From the NCBI RefSeq assembly GCF_000202835.1, contig NC_015186.1:1736001-1800000 (forward strand): DNA of 64,000 nt. The letters run 5' to 3'. Numbering within the stretch: position 1 is the stretch's first letter; each line of letters begins with the position of its first letter. A model generated the notes under the pieces. That model was not told where the DNA came from and did no database searches. It worked only from the letters and a program-made list of their open reading frames with translations. Of this stretch, positions 8,303 to 17,006 are shown piece by piece. Origin of the DNA: Acidiphilium multivorum AIU301. Its GTDB lineage: Bacteria; Pseudomonadota; Alphaproteobacteria; Acetobacterales; Acetobacteraceae. The position numbers were made by a program, and so were the translations under genes.

Positions 8303-10291
8303 TCAGTCCGTATCGGTGGCGAACGCCATGAGTTCGGCGCCGTCCTCGATCAGGTCGCCCACCGCGCAATGGAGGGCGGCGATCACCCCGTCCCGCGGGG
8401 CGGTGATGCGGAACTGCACCTTCATCGCCTCGATCACCGCGAGCAGATCGCCCTCGCGCACCGCGCTGCCCGCGGCGACGGCGAGTTCCACGACCTTGCC
8501 CGGCATCACGCTGGTGACCCGCGCCGCCGCGCCGTCCGCCTCGCCCGCCGCGCGGTGCGGATCGGCGACGGCCAGCACGTGGCGCGCGCCATCGGCAAAA
8601 ACGACGATCCGTCCCCCCTGGCCGCTCGTGCCCAGCCGCGCGACGATACCGTCGATCTCGACCGACACTTCATCCTCGCCGGCCGCATCGACGCAAACGA
8701 AGACCTCCCGCCCCGCGTGGTCGAGGCGGAAATGCCGCTCGTCGCGCGGATGCAGGCGCAGATGGTGCGTGGCCTCGCCATCCTCGATCACGACATCCTG
8801 GAAACGCTCGCCATTCAGCCGCCAGGCCGCGCGCGTCGCCCAGGGCGACCACGGATCGGAAGGATCGCCGCTTTGCGGCAGCGTGGCCAGCCAGCGATGC
8901 GCCGCCGCCGCCAGCACCGCGACCGGCGGCGCGCCCCGCGCCGGCAGCAGCGCCGCCTCGTGCCGGGCGATGAACCCGGTATCGAGCGCGGCCGCGCAAA
9001 AATCCGGGTGCGTCACGATCCGCCGCAGCAGGTCGAGATTGGTCTGCACCCCGTCGATCTCGCAGGCCGCCAGCGCTTGCGCCATGTGCCGCAGCGCGCC
9101 GTCCCGGTCCTCGTCCCAGGTGACGAGCTTGGCGATCATCGGATCGTAATGCACCGACACCTCGTCGCCGGCGCGCACGCCGGATTCGATCCGCAAATGG
9201 CGGCTCTCCGCCGGCAGGCGCAGCCGCGCCAGCGCGCCGGTCGAGGGCGCGAAATCCCGGGCCGGGTCCTCGGCATAGAGCCGCACCTCCACCGCGTGGC
9301 CCCGCCGGCCGATCCCCTCCTGCTTCAGGGGCAGCGCCTCGCCCGCGGCCACGCGGAACTGCCATTCGACGAGGTCGATCCCGGTGATCATCTCGGTCAC
9401 CGGATGCTCGACCTGCAGCCGCGTGTTCATTTCCATGAAGTGGAACGCGCCATCCTCGGCGATGAACTCGACCGTTCCGGCGCCGACATAGCCGATCGCC
9501 CGCGCGGCGTCGCAGGCCGTCTTGCCCATTGCCGCGCGCATCGCCTCGTCGATCAGCGGCGCCGGCGCCTCCTCGACGATCTTCTGGTGCCGCCGCTGGA
9601 TCGAGCAGTCGCGCTCGTGCAGCGAAACCACGTTGCCGTGGGTGTCGGCGAAGACCTGGATCTCGATATGCCGCGGCTTCGTCAGGTATTTCTCGACCAG
9701 CACGCGGTCATCGCCGAAGGCGGCGCGCGCCTCGCCCTTCGCCCGGTCGAGCTCGGCCGCGAAATCGGCCGCCGCGCGCACCACGCGCATGCCCTTGCCG
9801 CCGCCACCGGCGGACGCCTTGATCAGCACCGGATAGCCGATCTCCGCCGCCGCCCGCGCCAGCGCCGCCGGGTCCTGGTCCGCGCCGTGATAGCCGGGCA
9901 CCAGCGGCACGCCGGCCTGTTCCATCAGCGCCTTCGCCGCCGATTTCGAGCCCATCGCCCGGATCGCTTCCGCCGGCGGCCCGACGAACACGAGCCCCGC
10001 CGCGGCGCAGGCCTCCGCAAAATCGGCGTTCTCGCTGAGAAACCCGTAACCCGGATGGATCGCCTCGGCACCGGTGCGCCGCGCCGCCTCGATGATCCGG
10101 TCGATCGCGAGATAGCTCTCCGCCGCCGCCGGCGGCCCGATCCGCACCGCTGCATCCGCCATCGCGACATGCGCCGCCCCCGCATCGGCATCCGAGAACA
10201 CCGCGATGCTGCGCAGCCCCATCCGCCGCGCCGTGCGGATCACCCGGCAGGCGATCTCTCCGCGATTGGCGATCAGGACCGATCCGAACAT
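8303..10291 (-). CDS. mccA: Methylcrotonyl-CoA carboxylase alpha subunit (biotin carboxylase plus biotin carrier)
   Basis: ATP-dependent carboxylation of biotin for the leucine-catabolic 3-methylcrotonyl-CoA carboxylase. 662 residues. An N-terminal biotin carboxylase (MFGSVLIANRGEIACRV), ATP-grasp loop KASAGGGGKGMRVV, EMNTRLQVEHPVTEM, and a C-terminal biotinyl domain with VIEAMKVQF are visible. The usual AMKM is AMKV here. Assignment to MCC over propionyl-CoA carboxylase rests on the adjacent mccB and methylglutaconyl-CoA hydratase. I took the ATG at 10291 (MFGS...); a GTG at 10300 would overlap the hydratase stop and is also possible. Confidence 0.88.
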   Translation of the reverse strand: MFGSVLIANRGEIACRVIRTARRMGLRSIAVFSDADAGAAHVAMADAAVRIGPPAAAESYLAIDRIIEAARRTGAEAIHPGYGFLSENADFAEACAAAGLVFVGPPAEAIRAMGSKSAAKALMEQAGVPLVPGYHGADQDPAALARAAAEIGYPVLIKASAGGGGKGMRVVRAAADFAAELDRAKGEARAAFGDDRVLVEKYLTKPRHIEIQVFADTHGNVVSLHERDCSIQRRHQKIVEEAPAPLIDEAMRAAMGKTACDAARAIGYVGAGTVEFIAEDGAFHFMEMNTRLQVEHPVTEMITGIDLVEWQFRVAAGEALPLKQEGIGRRGHAVEVRLYAEDPARDFAPSTGALARLRLPAESRHLRIESGVRAGDEVSVHYDPMIAKLVTWDEDRDGALRHMAQALAACEIDGVQTNLDLLRRIVTHPDFCAAALDTGFIARHEAALLPARGAPPVAVLAAAAHRWLATLPQSGDPSDPWSPWATRAAWRLNGERFQDVVIEDGEATHHLRLHPRDERHFRLDHAGREVFVCVDAAGEDEVSVEIDGIVARLGTSGQGGRIVVFADGARHVLAVADPHRAAGEADGAAARVTSVMPGKVVELAVAAGSAVREGDLLAVIEAMKVQFRITAPRDGVIAALHCAVGDLIEDGAELMAFATDTD

Positions 10292-10296
10292 CGCGC

Positions 10297-11085
10297 TCAC
10301 CCCGCCCGCCAGGACGGCGCGCGTTTCTCCAGAAACGCGGCCAGGCCTTCCTGCGCCTCGGCGCTCGCGCGGCGATCGGCGATGCGCCGCGCCGTCATGT
10401 TCACCAGCGCATCATCGATATCCCGGCCCGCGACATCGCCGACCAGCGCCTTCGCATCCGCCTGCGCCTCGGGCCCGCCCTGGGCGAGGGTCGCGATCAT
10501 CGCATCCCGCGCCGCCGCCAGCCCGTCGCGCGGCGCCACGATATGCGCGAGTCCGATCCGCATCGCCTCCGGCGCGGGGATCACCTCGGCGGAGCAAAAA
10601 TACCGCCGCGCCTGGTGCGGCCCGATCGCGGCGACGACATAGGGGCTGATCACCGCCGGGATCAGGCCGAGGCGGACCTCGGAGAAGCAGAATTTCGCAT
10701 CCTCCGCGGCGATCACGATGTCGCAGCACGCCGCAAGCCCGGCGCCGCCGCCGAAAGCCGCCCCCTGCACCAGCCCGATCACCGGCTTCGGCAGGTCGTT
10801 CAGCGTCCGCATCAGCCGGCCCAGCCCCAGCGCGTCCGCGTAGTTCTGCTCGGCCGTGTAAGCCGCGCTGCGACGCATCCAGTTGAGATCGGCGCCCGCG
10901 GAAAAACTCTTCCCCCGCCCCTCCAGCACCACGCGGCGGACGCGCGGATCCTCGCCCGCCCGCAGGCAGGCGGCGGTGAGCGCCGCGATCATCCCCTCGT
11001 CGAACGCGTTGTGCAGCGCGGGGCGGTTCATCGAGATCGTCGCGGTGCCGTCTTCGGCCAGGGAAAATTCAACCGGTTCGCTCAT
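10297..11085 (-). CDS. liuC: Enoyl-CoA hydratase, probable methylglutaconyl-CoA hydratase
   Basis: Crotonase-fold enzyme of 262 residues. The oxyanion-hole motifs GKSFSAGADLNWMRR and GAAFGGGAGLAACCD and the EVRLGLIPAVISPYVV segment are present. Position between the two MCC subunit genes points to hydration of 3-methylglutaconyl-CoA, the step after MCC in leucine breakdown. The exact substrate is inferred from context. The start follows the mccB stop by four bases, with GAGG between. Confidence 0.85.
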   Translation of the reverse strand: MSEPVEFSLAEDGTATISMNRPALHNAFDEGMIAALTAACLRAGEDPRVRRVVLEGRGKSFSAGADLNWMRRSAAYTAEQNYADALGLGRLMRTLNDLPKPVIGLVQGAAFGGGAGLAACCDIVIAAEDAKFCFSEVRLGLIPAVISPYVVAAIGPHQARRYFCSAEVIPAPEAMRIGLAHIVAPRDGLAAARDAMIATLAQGGPEAQADAKALVGDVAGRDIDDALVNMTARRIADRRASAEAQEGLAAFLEKRAPSWRAG

Positions 11086-11089
11086 CGCC

Positions 11090-12697
11090 TCACATCCTGA
11101 ACAGGCCGAACCGCGTCGGCTCGATCGGCGCGTTCAGGCTCGCCGAGAGCCCGAGCGCCAGCACCATCCGCGTATCCGCCGGGTCGATCACCCCATCGTC
11201 CCACAGCCGGGCGCTGGCGTAATAAGGATGCCCCTGATGCTCGTACTGCGCCTCGATCGGCGCCCGGAACGCCTGCTCCTCCGCCGCCGACCACCCGCCG
11301 CCCCGCGCCTCGATATTGTCGCGCCGGAGTGTCGCCAGCACCGAGGCCGCCTGCGTCCCGCCCATCACCGAGATCCGCGCGTTCGGCCACATCCACAGGA
11401 AGCGCGGATCGTAGGCCCGGCCGCACATGCCGTAATTCCCGGCCCCGAACGAGCCGCCAATGATCACGGTGAATTTCGGCACGTTCGCGGTGGCCACCGC
11501 CGTCACCAGCTTTGCGCCGTCCCTGGCGATGCCGCCGGATTCGTATTTCCGCCCGACCATGAAGCCGGTGATGTTCTGCAGGAACACCAGCGGAATCCCC
11601 CGCTGCGCGCAGAGTTCGATGAAATGCGCGCCCTTGAGCGCCGATTCGGAGAACAGCACGCCGTTATTCGCGACGATGCCGACCGGATAGCCCCAGATGC
11701 GGGCGAAGGCGGTCACCAGCGTCGTGCCGTAGCGCGCCTTGAACTCGTCGAATTCGCCGGCATCGACGATGAGCCGGATCACCTCGCGCACGTCATAGGG
11801 CGTGCGCGGATCGGCCGGCACGGCGCCATAGATCGCATCCGGCGCCCCCACCGGCGGCCGTGGCGGGAGCAAGTCCATCTGCGCCGGCTTGCGGGTGTTC
11901 AGCCCGCCGACGATCCGCCGGGCAATGCCGAGGGCATGCGCGTCCGACTCGGCGAAATGATCGGCCACACCGGAGACCCTCGTATGCACGTCGGCCCCGC
12001 CCAGCGCCTCGGCGGTGACCACCTCGCCGGTCGCCGCCTTCACCAGCGGCGGGCCGCCGAGAAAGATCGTCCCCTGCTCGCGGACGATGATGCTCTCATC
12101 GGCCATGGCCGGCACATAGGCGCCGCCGGCGGTGCAGGAGCCCATCACCACCGCGATCTGCGCGATCCCCGCCGCCGACATCTGCGCCTGATTGTAGAAG
12201 ATGCGGCCGAAATGCTCGCGGTCGGGGAAGACCTCGTCCTGGTTCGGCAGGTTGGCGCCGCCGGAATCGACGAGATAGAGGCAGGGCAGCCGGTTCTGCG
12301 CCGCGATCGCCTGGGCGCGCAGGTGCTTCTTGACCGTGATCGGGAAATAGGTGCCGCCCTTCACCGTGGCGTCGTTGGCGACGATCACGCATTCCCGCCC
12401 CGACACCCGGCCGATCCCGGTGATAATACCGCCGGCCGGCACCGGCTCGTGATACATGCCGTACCCGGCAAGCTGGGAGAATTCGAGGAAGGGCGATGCC
12501 GGGTCGATCAGCGTGCGGATCCGGTCGCGCGGCAGCAGCTTCCCCCGCGCGACATGCCGCTCCCGCGCCGCTTCACCGCCGCCGGCGCGGATGTCATCCA
12601 CCCTGGCGCGCAGATCCTCGACCAGGCTGCGCATCGCCTCCTGATTCGCCCGAAACGCGGCGCTGCGCGGATCGAGCGACGAGCGGAACGCCGTCAT
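11090..12697 (-). CDS. mccB: Methylcrotonyl-CoA carboxylase beta subunit (carboxyltransferase)
   Basis: Transfers CO2 from carboxybiotin to 3-methylcrotonyl-CoA. The 535-residue length is right for MCCB. Family features: [19 protein letters not shown] at the N-terminus, the carboxyltransferase domain with [33 protein letters not shown] and [18 protein letters not shown]. The ATG at 12697 lies at the stop of a seven-codon upstream ORF with a strong Shine-Dalgarno, and the start also lies inside the 3' end of the glycosyltransferase gene. Heads the operon mccB-liuC-mccA-ABM. Confidence 0.93.
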   Translation of the reverse strand: MTAFRSSLDPRSAAFRANQEAMRSLVEDLRARVDDIRAGGGEAARERHVARGKLLPRDRIRTLIDPASPFLEFSQLAGYGMYHEPVPAGGIITGIGRVSGRECVIVANDATVKGGTYFPITVKKHLRAQAIAAQNRLPCLYLVDSGGANLPNQDEVFPDREHFGRIFYNQAQMSAAGIAQIAVVMGSCTAGGAYVPAMADESIIVREQGTIFLGGPPLVKAATGEVVTAEALGGADVHTRVSGVADHFAESDAHALGIARRIVGGLNTRKPAQMDLLPPRPPVGAPDAIYGAVPADPRTPYDVREVIRLIVDAGEFDEFKARYGTTLVTAFARIWGYPVGIVANNGVLFSESALKGAHFIELCAQRGIPLVFLQNITGFMVGRKYESGGIARDGAKLVTAVATANVPKFTVIIGGSFGAGNYGMCGRAYDPRFLWMWPNARISVMGGTQAASVLATLRRDNIEARGGGWSAAEEQAFRAPIEAQYEHQGHPYYASARLWDDGVIDPADTRMVLALGLSASLNAPIEPTRFGLFRM

Positions 12698-13517
12698 GCG
12701 TCAGTCTGCCTGAACATTGCGCCTCCATCCCGTTGATTATGCTCCTGTCTATCGCGCAACTGCCTGCCCCCGGCAAGGCGGGGCGGCGAAACTCCCGCGC
12801 CAGCGCCAGCAGAACCGGCGGTCCGTCGATCAGATAGCGCCGTGCCAGGCGCGCCGGCTCGCGCATCAGGCGCCATGTCCATTCCAGCCCCGCCGCCCGC
12901 AACGGCGCCGGCGCGCGGCGCAGCACCCCGGACAGAAACAGCGGCGCCGCGCCGACGCACAGCCCGATGCCCAGGGCGCGTCCGCGCCGCCGCACCGCCT
13001 GCGCCAGCACCTCCTGCCGCGGCGATCCCACGGCGAGGATCGTGCAATCCGCCCGCGCGCGCTCGATGAAGTCCACCACCGCGCCGAGGGCCGCCTCGTC
13101 ATGCTCGAACCCGCGGGCCGGTTCGGCATGGGTGAAATCGACGCCCGGATAGCATGCGGCGAAGGCGTCCATCGCCGCGGCATCGAGGCCGACGACCGCC
13201 ACCCTCGCGCCGCGCATCTCCAGCGCCGGCATCACCGCCGCCAGCAGGTCCGCCCCGGTCACCACCGGCGGCGGCACAACGCCGCAGATCCGCGCGAGAC
13301 CCGCCGCAACCCGCGAATCCAGCAGACACAGCGCGGCATCGTCATAAGCCGTTCGCAAGTCTCCGCCCCGCCGCAACCGACCGAGATGATCGACATTCGG
13401 CGTCACGACATAGCCGAACGGCCGGCGCCGGTCCCAGCGCAGCACGAAGCCGAGCGCCGCCTCCGGCCCGAGGCGATCGAAACGGATGCCGAACGGCGCG
13501 AAGCGCTGCCCCCTCAT
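12594..13517 (-). CDS. WecB/TagA/CpsF-family glycosyltransferase
   Basis: GT26-type enzyme that transfers a sugar (for example N-acetylmannosamine or a hexose) to a lipid-linked exopolysaccharide intermediate at the inner face of the membrane. Motifs seen: [13 protein letters not shown], the acidic [20 protein letters not shown] and [11 protein letters not shown]. The start at 13517 overlaps the stop of the upstream barrel gene (ATGA). The conserved part ends near residue 245; the frame continues to 12594 and overlaps mccB by 104 bases on the same strand, so the last 60 or so residues look unlike the family. Confidence 0.85.
   Translation of the reverse strand: MRGQRFAPFGIRFDRLGPEAALGFVLRWDRRRPFGYVVTPNVDHLGRLRRGGDLRTAYDDAALCLLDSRVAAGLARICGVVPPPVVTGADLLAAVMPALEMRGARVAVVGLDAAAMDAFAACYPGVDFTHAEPARGFEHDEAALGAVVDFIERARADCTILAVGSPRQEVLAQAVRRRGRALGIGLCVGAAPLFLSGVLRRAPAPLRAAGLEWTWRLMREPARLARRYLIDGPPVLLALAREFRRPALPGAGSCAIDRSIINGMEAQCSGRLTHDGVPLVARSAQRRVSGESGGDAQPGRGSARQGG
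12694..12717 (-). other. Possible seven-codon upstream ORF coupled to mccB
   Basis: ATG at 12717, preceded by GGAGG, encodes MFRQTDA, and its TGA overlaps the mccB ATG. mccB has no good Shine-Dalgarno of its own, so ribosomes finishing this ORF could restart on mccB. This rests on sequence layout only. Confidence 0.35.
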
Positions 13518-14773
13518 GGCGTCCAGACCAGTGATAGCATCAGCCGCGCCTCGTGCGGCGCCGAGCCGGGCAGGTCGTGCCGCAAGGCGAAACTGGCCGA
13601 CGGCCTGAACGAGACGGCGCGGGACAGCCGCCACAGTGCGCCGGCCGTCACGTCGGCCTCGGTCGCCGCATGGCCGGAAACCCGCCCCTGCCGCGCGGCG
13701 ACATCGACGGTGAACAGCAGGTCGCGCGCATAGGATTCGGCAAGGCCGAGCCGCTCGGTCGTCAGGATGCTGCCCGGCACGCCGAACCCGCCATCCGCTC
13801 CCGCTCGGCGCGACAGATCGAGATCGACGGCGATCAGCGGATCCGGCGTCCATTGCAGCGCCAGGTCGCCAACCACGGCAATGCCGGACGCCGGTCCCCC
13901 TTCCGCATAGCGGATCCGCTCGGCGCCGCCGACCACGCGCAGGCGCCACAGCGCCCGCGCGCCGGTCACCCCGCCGGCCAGCACGGCAAGGCTCGAACTG
14001 TCGGCAAAGCCGCTGCCAGGCAGCGCCCCTGCATACCGGGTCGTGCCGGCCCGCAGCAGGAGAAGTTCCCGCAGTGGCGCGCCATCCGCCGTTTCCAGCG
14101 CGACTTGCCCGCGCGTGATGGCGCGGCTGCCGAAGCCGGCCGGCCCCACGCCGCCGGCGGCCACACGGTCGCGTCCGAACCAGACCCGCGCCGTGGCGTC
14201 GAAGGCGCCGAAGCCGAACCTCAGGCCGATCCGGCCGGCATCCGTCGTCACGTCGAGCGGCGCCGCCCCGCCATTGGCGGCGAGTCCCAGCGCCGTCTGC
14301 GCTGTGCTGACATGGGCGGCACCGAGCGTGATCCGGTCCGGCCCGAACGGCAGGGCGAGGCCGAGCGCCGCCGTCACCCGGTTGGCATTGGCGGCGGGAT
14401 CGCGGGCATAGCGGTCCAGCTCGGCATTCGCGAATCCGGCAAGGCCCAGTTCGGGGTCGGCCAGCCGCACTTCCGGCCGCACCATGCCCATCGCCGTGAT
14501 CCCCTGGCCGGCGCCGGGCGCAGTATCGAGCCCTGCATCGACCGCGAGACGGGGAAACACCTCAAGTCCGGCGCTCGCGAGCGGCGCAAGGGGGACCGGA
14601 AAATCGCCCGAATGCAGGCGGGAGCGCGCAGAAACCCCCGGCGCGACGCCGAAACCCGGGATCGCCATCGGCAGGAAACTGCCCAGCGAATCCCCCCGCG
14701 CGGCCCCCCCGGCCGCGACAAGCGCGGGCAGTGCAAAAAGAATGCACCGCAGGAGGGCCGGAAAATCTATCAA
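13514..14773 (-). CDS. Outer-membrane beta-barrel protein of the exopolysaccharide locus
   Basis: 419 residues with a hydrophobic signal sequence (about residues 5-25) and then alternating amphipathic strands ending in an aromatic/Pro C-terminus (LMLSLVWTP), as in outer-membrane barrels. It resembles the putative beta-barrel porin proteins that accompany polysaccharide export genes. The export role is inferred from its neighbours. The only upstream start is TTG at 14773 and I see no clear Shine-Dalgarno. It overlaps the glycosyltransferase start by four bases. Confidence 0.7.
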   Translation of the reverse strand: MIDFPALLRCILFALPALVAAGGAARGDSLGSFLPMAIPGFGVAPGVSARSRLHSGDFPVPLAPLASAGLEVFPRLAVDAGLDTAPGAGQGITAMGMVRPEVRLADPELGLAGFANAELDRYARDPAANANRVTAALGLALPFGPDRITLGAAHVSTAQTALGLAANGGAAPLDVTTDAGRIGLRFGFGAFDATARVWFGRDRVAAGGVGPAGFGSRAITRGQVALETADGAPLRELLLLRAGTTRYAGALPGSGFADSSSLAVLAGGVTGARALWRLRVVGGAERIRYAEGGPASGIAVVGDLALQWTPDPLIAVDLDLSRRAGADGGFGVPGSILTTERLGLAESYARDLLFTVDVAARQGRVSGHAATEADVTAGALWRLSRAVSFRPSASFALRHDLPGSAPHEARLMLSLVWTP

Positions 14774-14809
14774 ATCAATTGCAATCAGCGGTCATTTGCG
14801 CTCAGGTAT

Positions 14810-14828
14810 ACACAACCTTTAATTGTGT
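14810..14828. promoter_or_regulatory. Inverted repeat in the divergent promoter region
   Basis: ACACAA and TTGTGT are separated by seven bases, midway between the barrel gene and the divergent GT2 gene. The surrounding 80 bases are unusually AT-rich for this genome. It could be an operator for the exopolysaccharide locus; no known regulator is matched. Confidence 0.35.
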
Positions 14829-14852
14829 GTCGTGCAAAAAACAGGGGCACTC

Positions 14853-15785
14853 ATGCAAGACGCCGCCATAGACCCGATACGCCTCAGCGTTGCGATCTGC
14901 ACCCATAACCGCGGCCGCGAGACCGAACGCTGCCTCGCGGCGCTTTCACCCGCGCCCGAGGGGGTCGAGACGCTCGTCATCGACTCCGGTTCGGCACCGC
15001 GCGAGGCAGAGCTGATCCGCGCCGCCGCCGCCCGCCACGGTGCCACGCATGTCCGGTTGCCCGCACCCGGACTGAGCGAGGCGCGCAACGCCGCCCTCGC
15101 GGCCGCGCGGGGCAGGTGGATCGCCTATCTCGATGACGACGCCACCCCTGCCCGGGACTGGTGCGCCGTGCTGCTGCGCACCGTCGCGGCGGACCCGGAA
15201 CTGGCCGCGACCGGCGGCCCGATCCTGCCGCAATGGCAGGCTCAGTTGCCATGCTGGTGGCCGCCCTCGCTGCGCGCCGTGCTGACCATCATCGACCAGG
15301 TGCGGCCGAGCGAGCCGGGGGTCGCCGACATCGATCCCTATGGCGCCAACATCGCCTTCCGGCGCGATGTTCTCGCCCGTTTCGGCGGGTTTCCCACCTG
15401 TCTCGGCCGGCGCGCCGGGCTGATGATCTCGAACGAGGAAACCTACATCATCCGCCGTCTCCGCCGGGGCGGGCTGAAGGTGCGCTTCACGCCGGACCTC
15501 GTGGTGCATCACGAGATCGACCGCTCGCGCCTCAACCCCGCCTGGCTGGTCCGCCGGCAATACTGGTCCGGCGTATCCGAGGCGGTGATGCTGGGCGCCC
15601 TCGGCGAGCCACGCCTCGCGCGGGCCGCGCGCCTCGCGCTGCACGCGCTGCTACTCGCCCCGTTCGGCCTCTGGCCGCCGGCGAGCACCGGCCAGATCGG
15701 GCTGCGCTGCAAGGCCGCCTACGCCCGCGGTTTCCTGCGCGGCGCGCTGGGCGAGGGGCATATCGTGCATCCAGCCCTGCCGTGA
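14853..15785 (+). CDS. Glycosyltransferase family 2
   Basis: 310-residue GT-A-fold enzyme, probably adding a sugar to an exopolysaccharide repeat unit. It has LSVAICTHNRGRETERCLAA at the N-terminus, GLSEARNAALAAARGRWIAYLDDDA with the metal-binding DDD, and NEETYIIRRLRRGG, the usual ED-like acceptor region. I used the ATG at 14853, which has AGGGG upstream; a TTG at 14823 gives a longer form. Its stop overlaps the acyltransferase start (GTGA). Confidence 0.88.
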   Translation: MQDAAIDPIRLSVAICTHNRGRETERCLAALSPAPEGVETLVIDSGSAPREAELIRAAAARHGATHVRLPAPGLSEARNAALAAARGRWIAYLDDDATPARDWCAVLLRTVAADPELAATGGPILPQWQAQLPCWWPPSLRAVLTIIDQVRPSEPGVADIDPYGANIAFRRDVLARFGGFPTCLGRRAGLMISNEETYIIRRLRRGGLKVRFTPDLVVHHEIDRSRLNPAWLVRRQYWSGVSEAVMLGALGEPRLARAARLALHALLLAPFGLWPPASTGQIGLRCKAAYARGFLRGALGEGHIVHPALP

Positions 15786-16777
15786 ATCGCCGGGCGGATA
15801 TCGACCGCGCCAAGGGTCTCGCCATCTCGCTGGTTGTCTTCGGCCATATCGTCGCCCGGCAAGACCCGGCGCATGTGCTCTGGTATCCGGCGCTGCGCCG
15901 GGCGGTCTATGGCTTCCACATGCCGTTCTTCTTCTACCTCAGCGGGCTCGTCACCTGGCTGGCCGGCCATGCCGGAACGCCGCCGGCGGGATGGCCGGGG
16001 CTGATCCGCGCGCGGGCGCGGCGCCTGCTGATCCCCTTCGCCGTCATGGCATTCACGATCACCGCCGGAAAACTCGCCGCCGCCCGTTTCATCCATGTTG
16101 ACAACCCCCCGCAAGGCCTGCTCGGCGGACTGGCGGACACGATCTGGCATCCGCTCGCCAGCCCGGCCTACTCGCTGTGGTACCTCGCGGTGCTCTTCCT
16201 GCTCAGTGTGGCAACGCCGCTGCTTCTCGCCGCCTGCCGCGGCCGCCTCTGGCCGGTGATCTGCATCTTCGCCGCGTTCCAGTTCATCCCCCTGCCCTGG
16301 CATCTCTACCTGGCCGAGACAGGCCGCTACGCGCTGTTCTTCGGCGCCGGCCTCGCGGCAGGAGCCCTCGGCGACCGCTGGACCGGCTGGATCGACCGCT
16401 GGCGCTGGCCGCTGATCGCTGCCTTCGTGACCGGCTTCGCCTTCGTCGCGCTCGACGGCAACGTGCTGCCGTTCAATCTGCGCCTGGTGACGCTCGGCCT
16501 CACGGCGATGCCCGCACTTCACGCCCTGGTAAGATTTCCGTGCCTATCCTCCGCCCGGACACTGGCAACGCTCGGACGGTATTCCCTGATGATCTACCTG
16601 TTCAACACGATCTTCATCGGCCTCGCCAAAGGCCTGCTGCTGCTCGCCACGGGCTGGAACGGCACGCATTTCCTCCCCTTCGCCGCGGTGCTGATGAGCG
16701 CCGGCCTGCTCGGCCCGGTGGTGCTGAAGCGGGCGGTGTTGCGCTCCGTTCCCGTGCTCGACCGGATGACCGAGTGA
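15782..16777 (+). CDS. Acyltransferase family 3 membrane protein
   Basis: 331 residues with about ten hydrophobic segments. The N-terminal RADIDRAKGLAISLVVFGH carries the conserved Arg and His of the acyltransferase-3 family, and GFHMPFFFYLSG is also typical. Members O-acetylate or succinylate exopolysaccharides at the cytoplasmic membrane. The GTG start at 15782 overlaps the GT2 stop, so the two enzymes are translationally coupled. Confidence 0.85.
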   Translation: MNRRADIDRAKGLAISLVVFGHIVARQDPAHVLWYPALRRAVYGFHMPFFFYLSGLVTWLAGHAGTPPAGWPGLIRARARRLLIPFAVMAFTITAGKLAAARFIHVDNPPQGLLGGLADTIWHPLASPAYSLWYLAVLFLLSVATPLLLAACRGRLWPVICIFAAFQFIPLPWHLYLAETGRYALFFGAGLAAGALGDRWTGWIDRWRWPLIAAFVTGFAFVALDGNVLPFNLRLVTLGLTAMPALHALVRFPCLSSARTLATLGRYSLMIYLFNTIFIGLAKGLLLLATGWNGTHFLPFAAVLMSAGLLGPVVLKRAVLRSVPVLDRMTE

Positions 16778-16784
16778 TGCGGCC

Positions 16785-17006
16785 ATGCCGGCACCAGAAC
16801 GCTCGGCCCCGCTCGGCCGGTTCCTCGATGCGCTGCCGCACGACCTCGCGGCGAGTTTTTCCGACGCGCAGCTTCGGGCGATCGAGCTGCATTTCGGCAT
16901 GCGCCACCGCCTGACCCACATGATCGACTGGCGCCGCCGCCTCGGCTTCGGGCGCCTCCGACTTTATGTCGTGTTGCTGGTCGGGCGCGACCGGCATCCG
17001 GCCTGA
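16785..17006 (+). CDS. Small conserved-looking protein downstream of the acyltransferase
   Basis: 73 residues. The sequence PHDLAASFSDAQLRAIELHF, then a Trp/Arg-rich stretch and LYVVLLVGRDR, resembles short proteins I associate with exopolysaccharide genes, with a final hydrophobic strand. The function is unknown. The start lies seven bases after the acyltransferase stop, and its last 43 bases overlap the convergent membrane-protein gene. Confidence 0.55.
   Translation: MPAPERSAPLGRFLDALPHDLAASFSDAQLRAIELHFGMRHRLTHMIDWRRRLGFGRLRLYVVLLVGRDRHPA

Noticed and set aside
7922-10642. A 906-codon open frame on the plus strand
   Set aside because: It is antisense to mccA and the hydratase, which have clear motifs. 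Its product is Arg/His-rich with no domains, as expected from a high-GC shadow frame.
13518-13949. N-terminal extension of the WecB/TagA-type gene
   Set aside because: It lies inside the barrel gene on the same strand, has non-protein-like Arg-rich sequence, and a good ATG overlaps the barrel stop at 13517.
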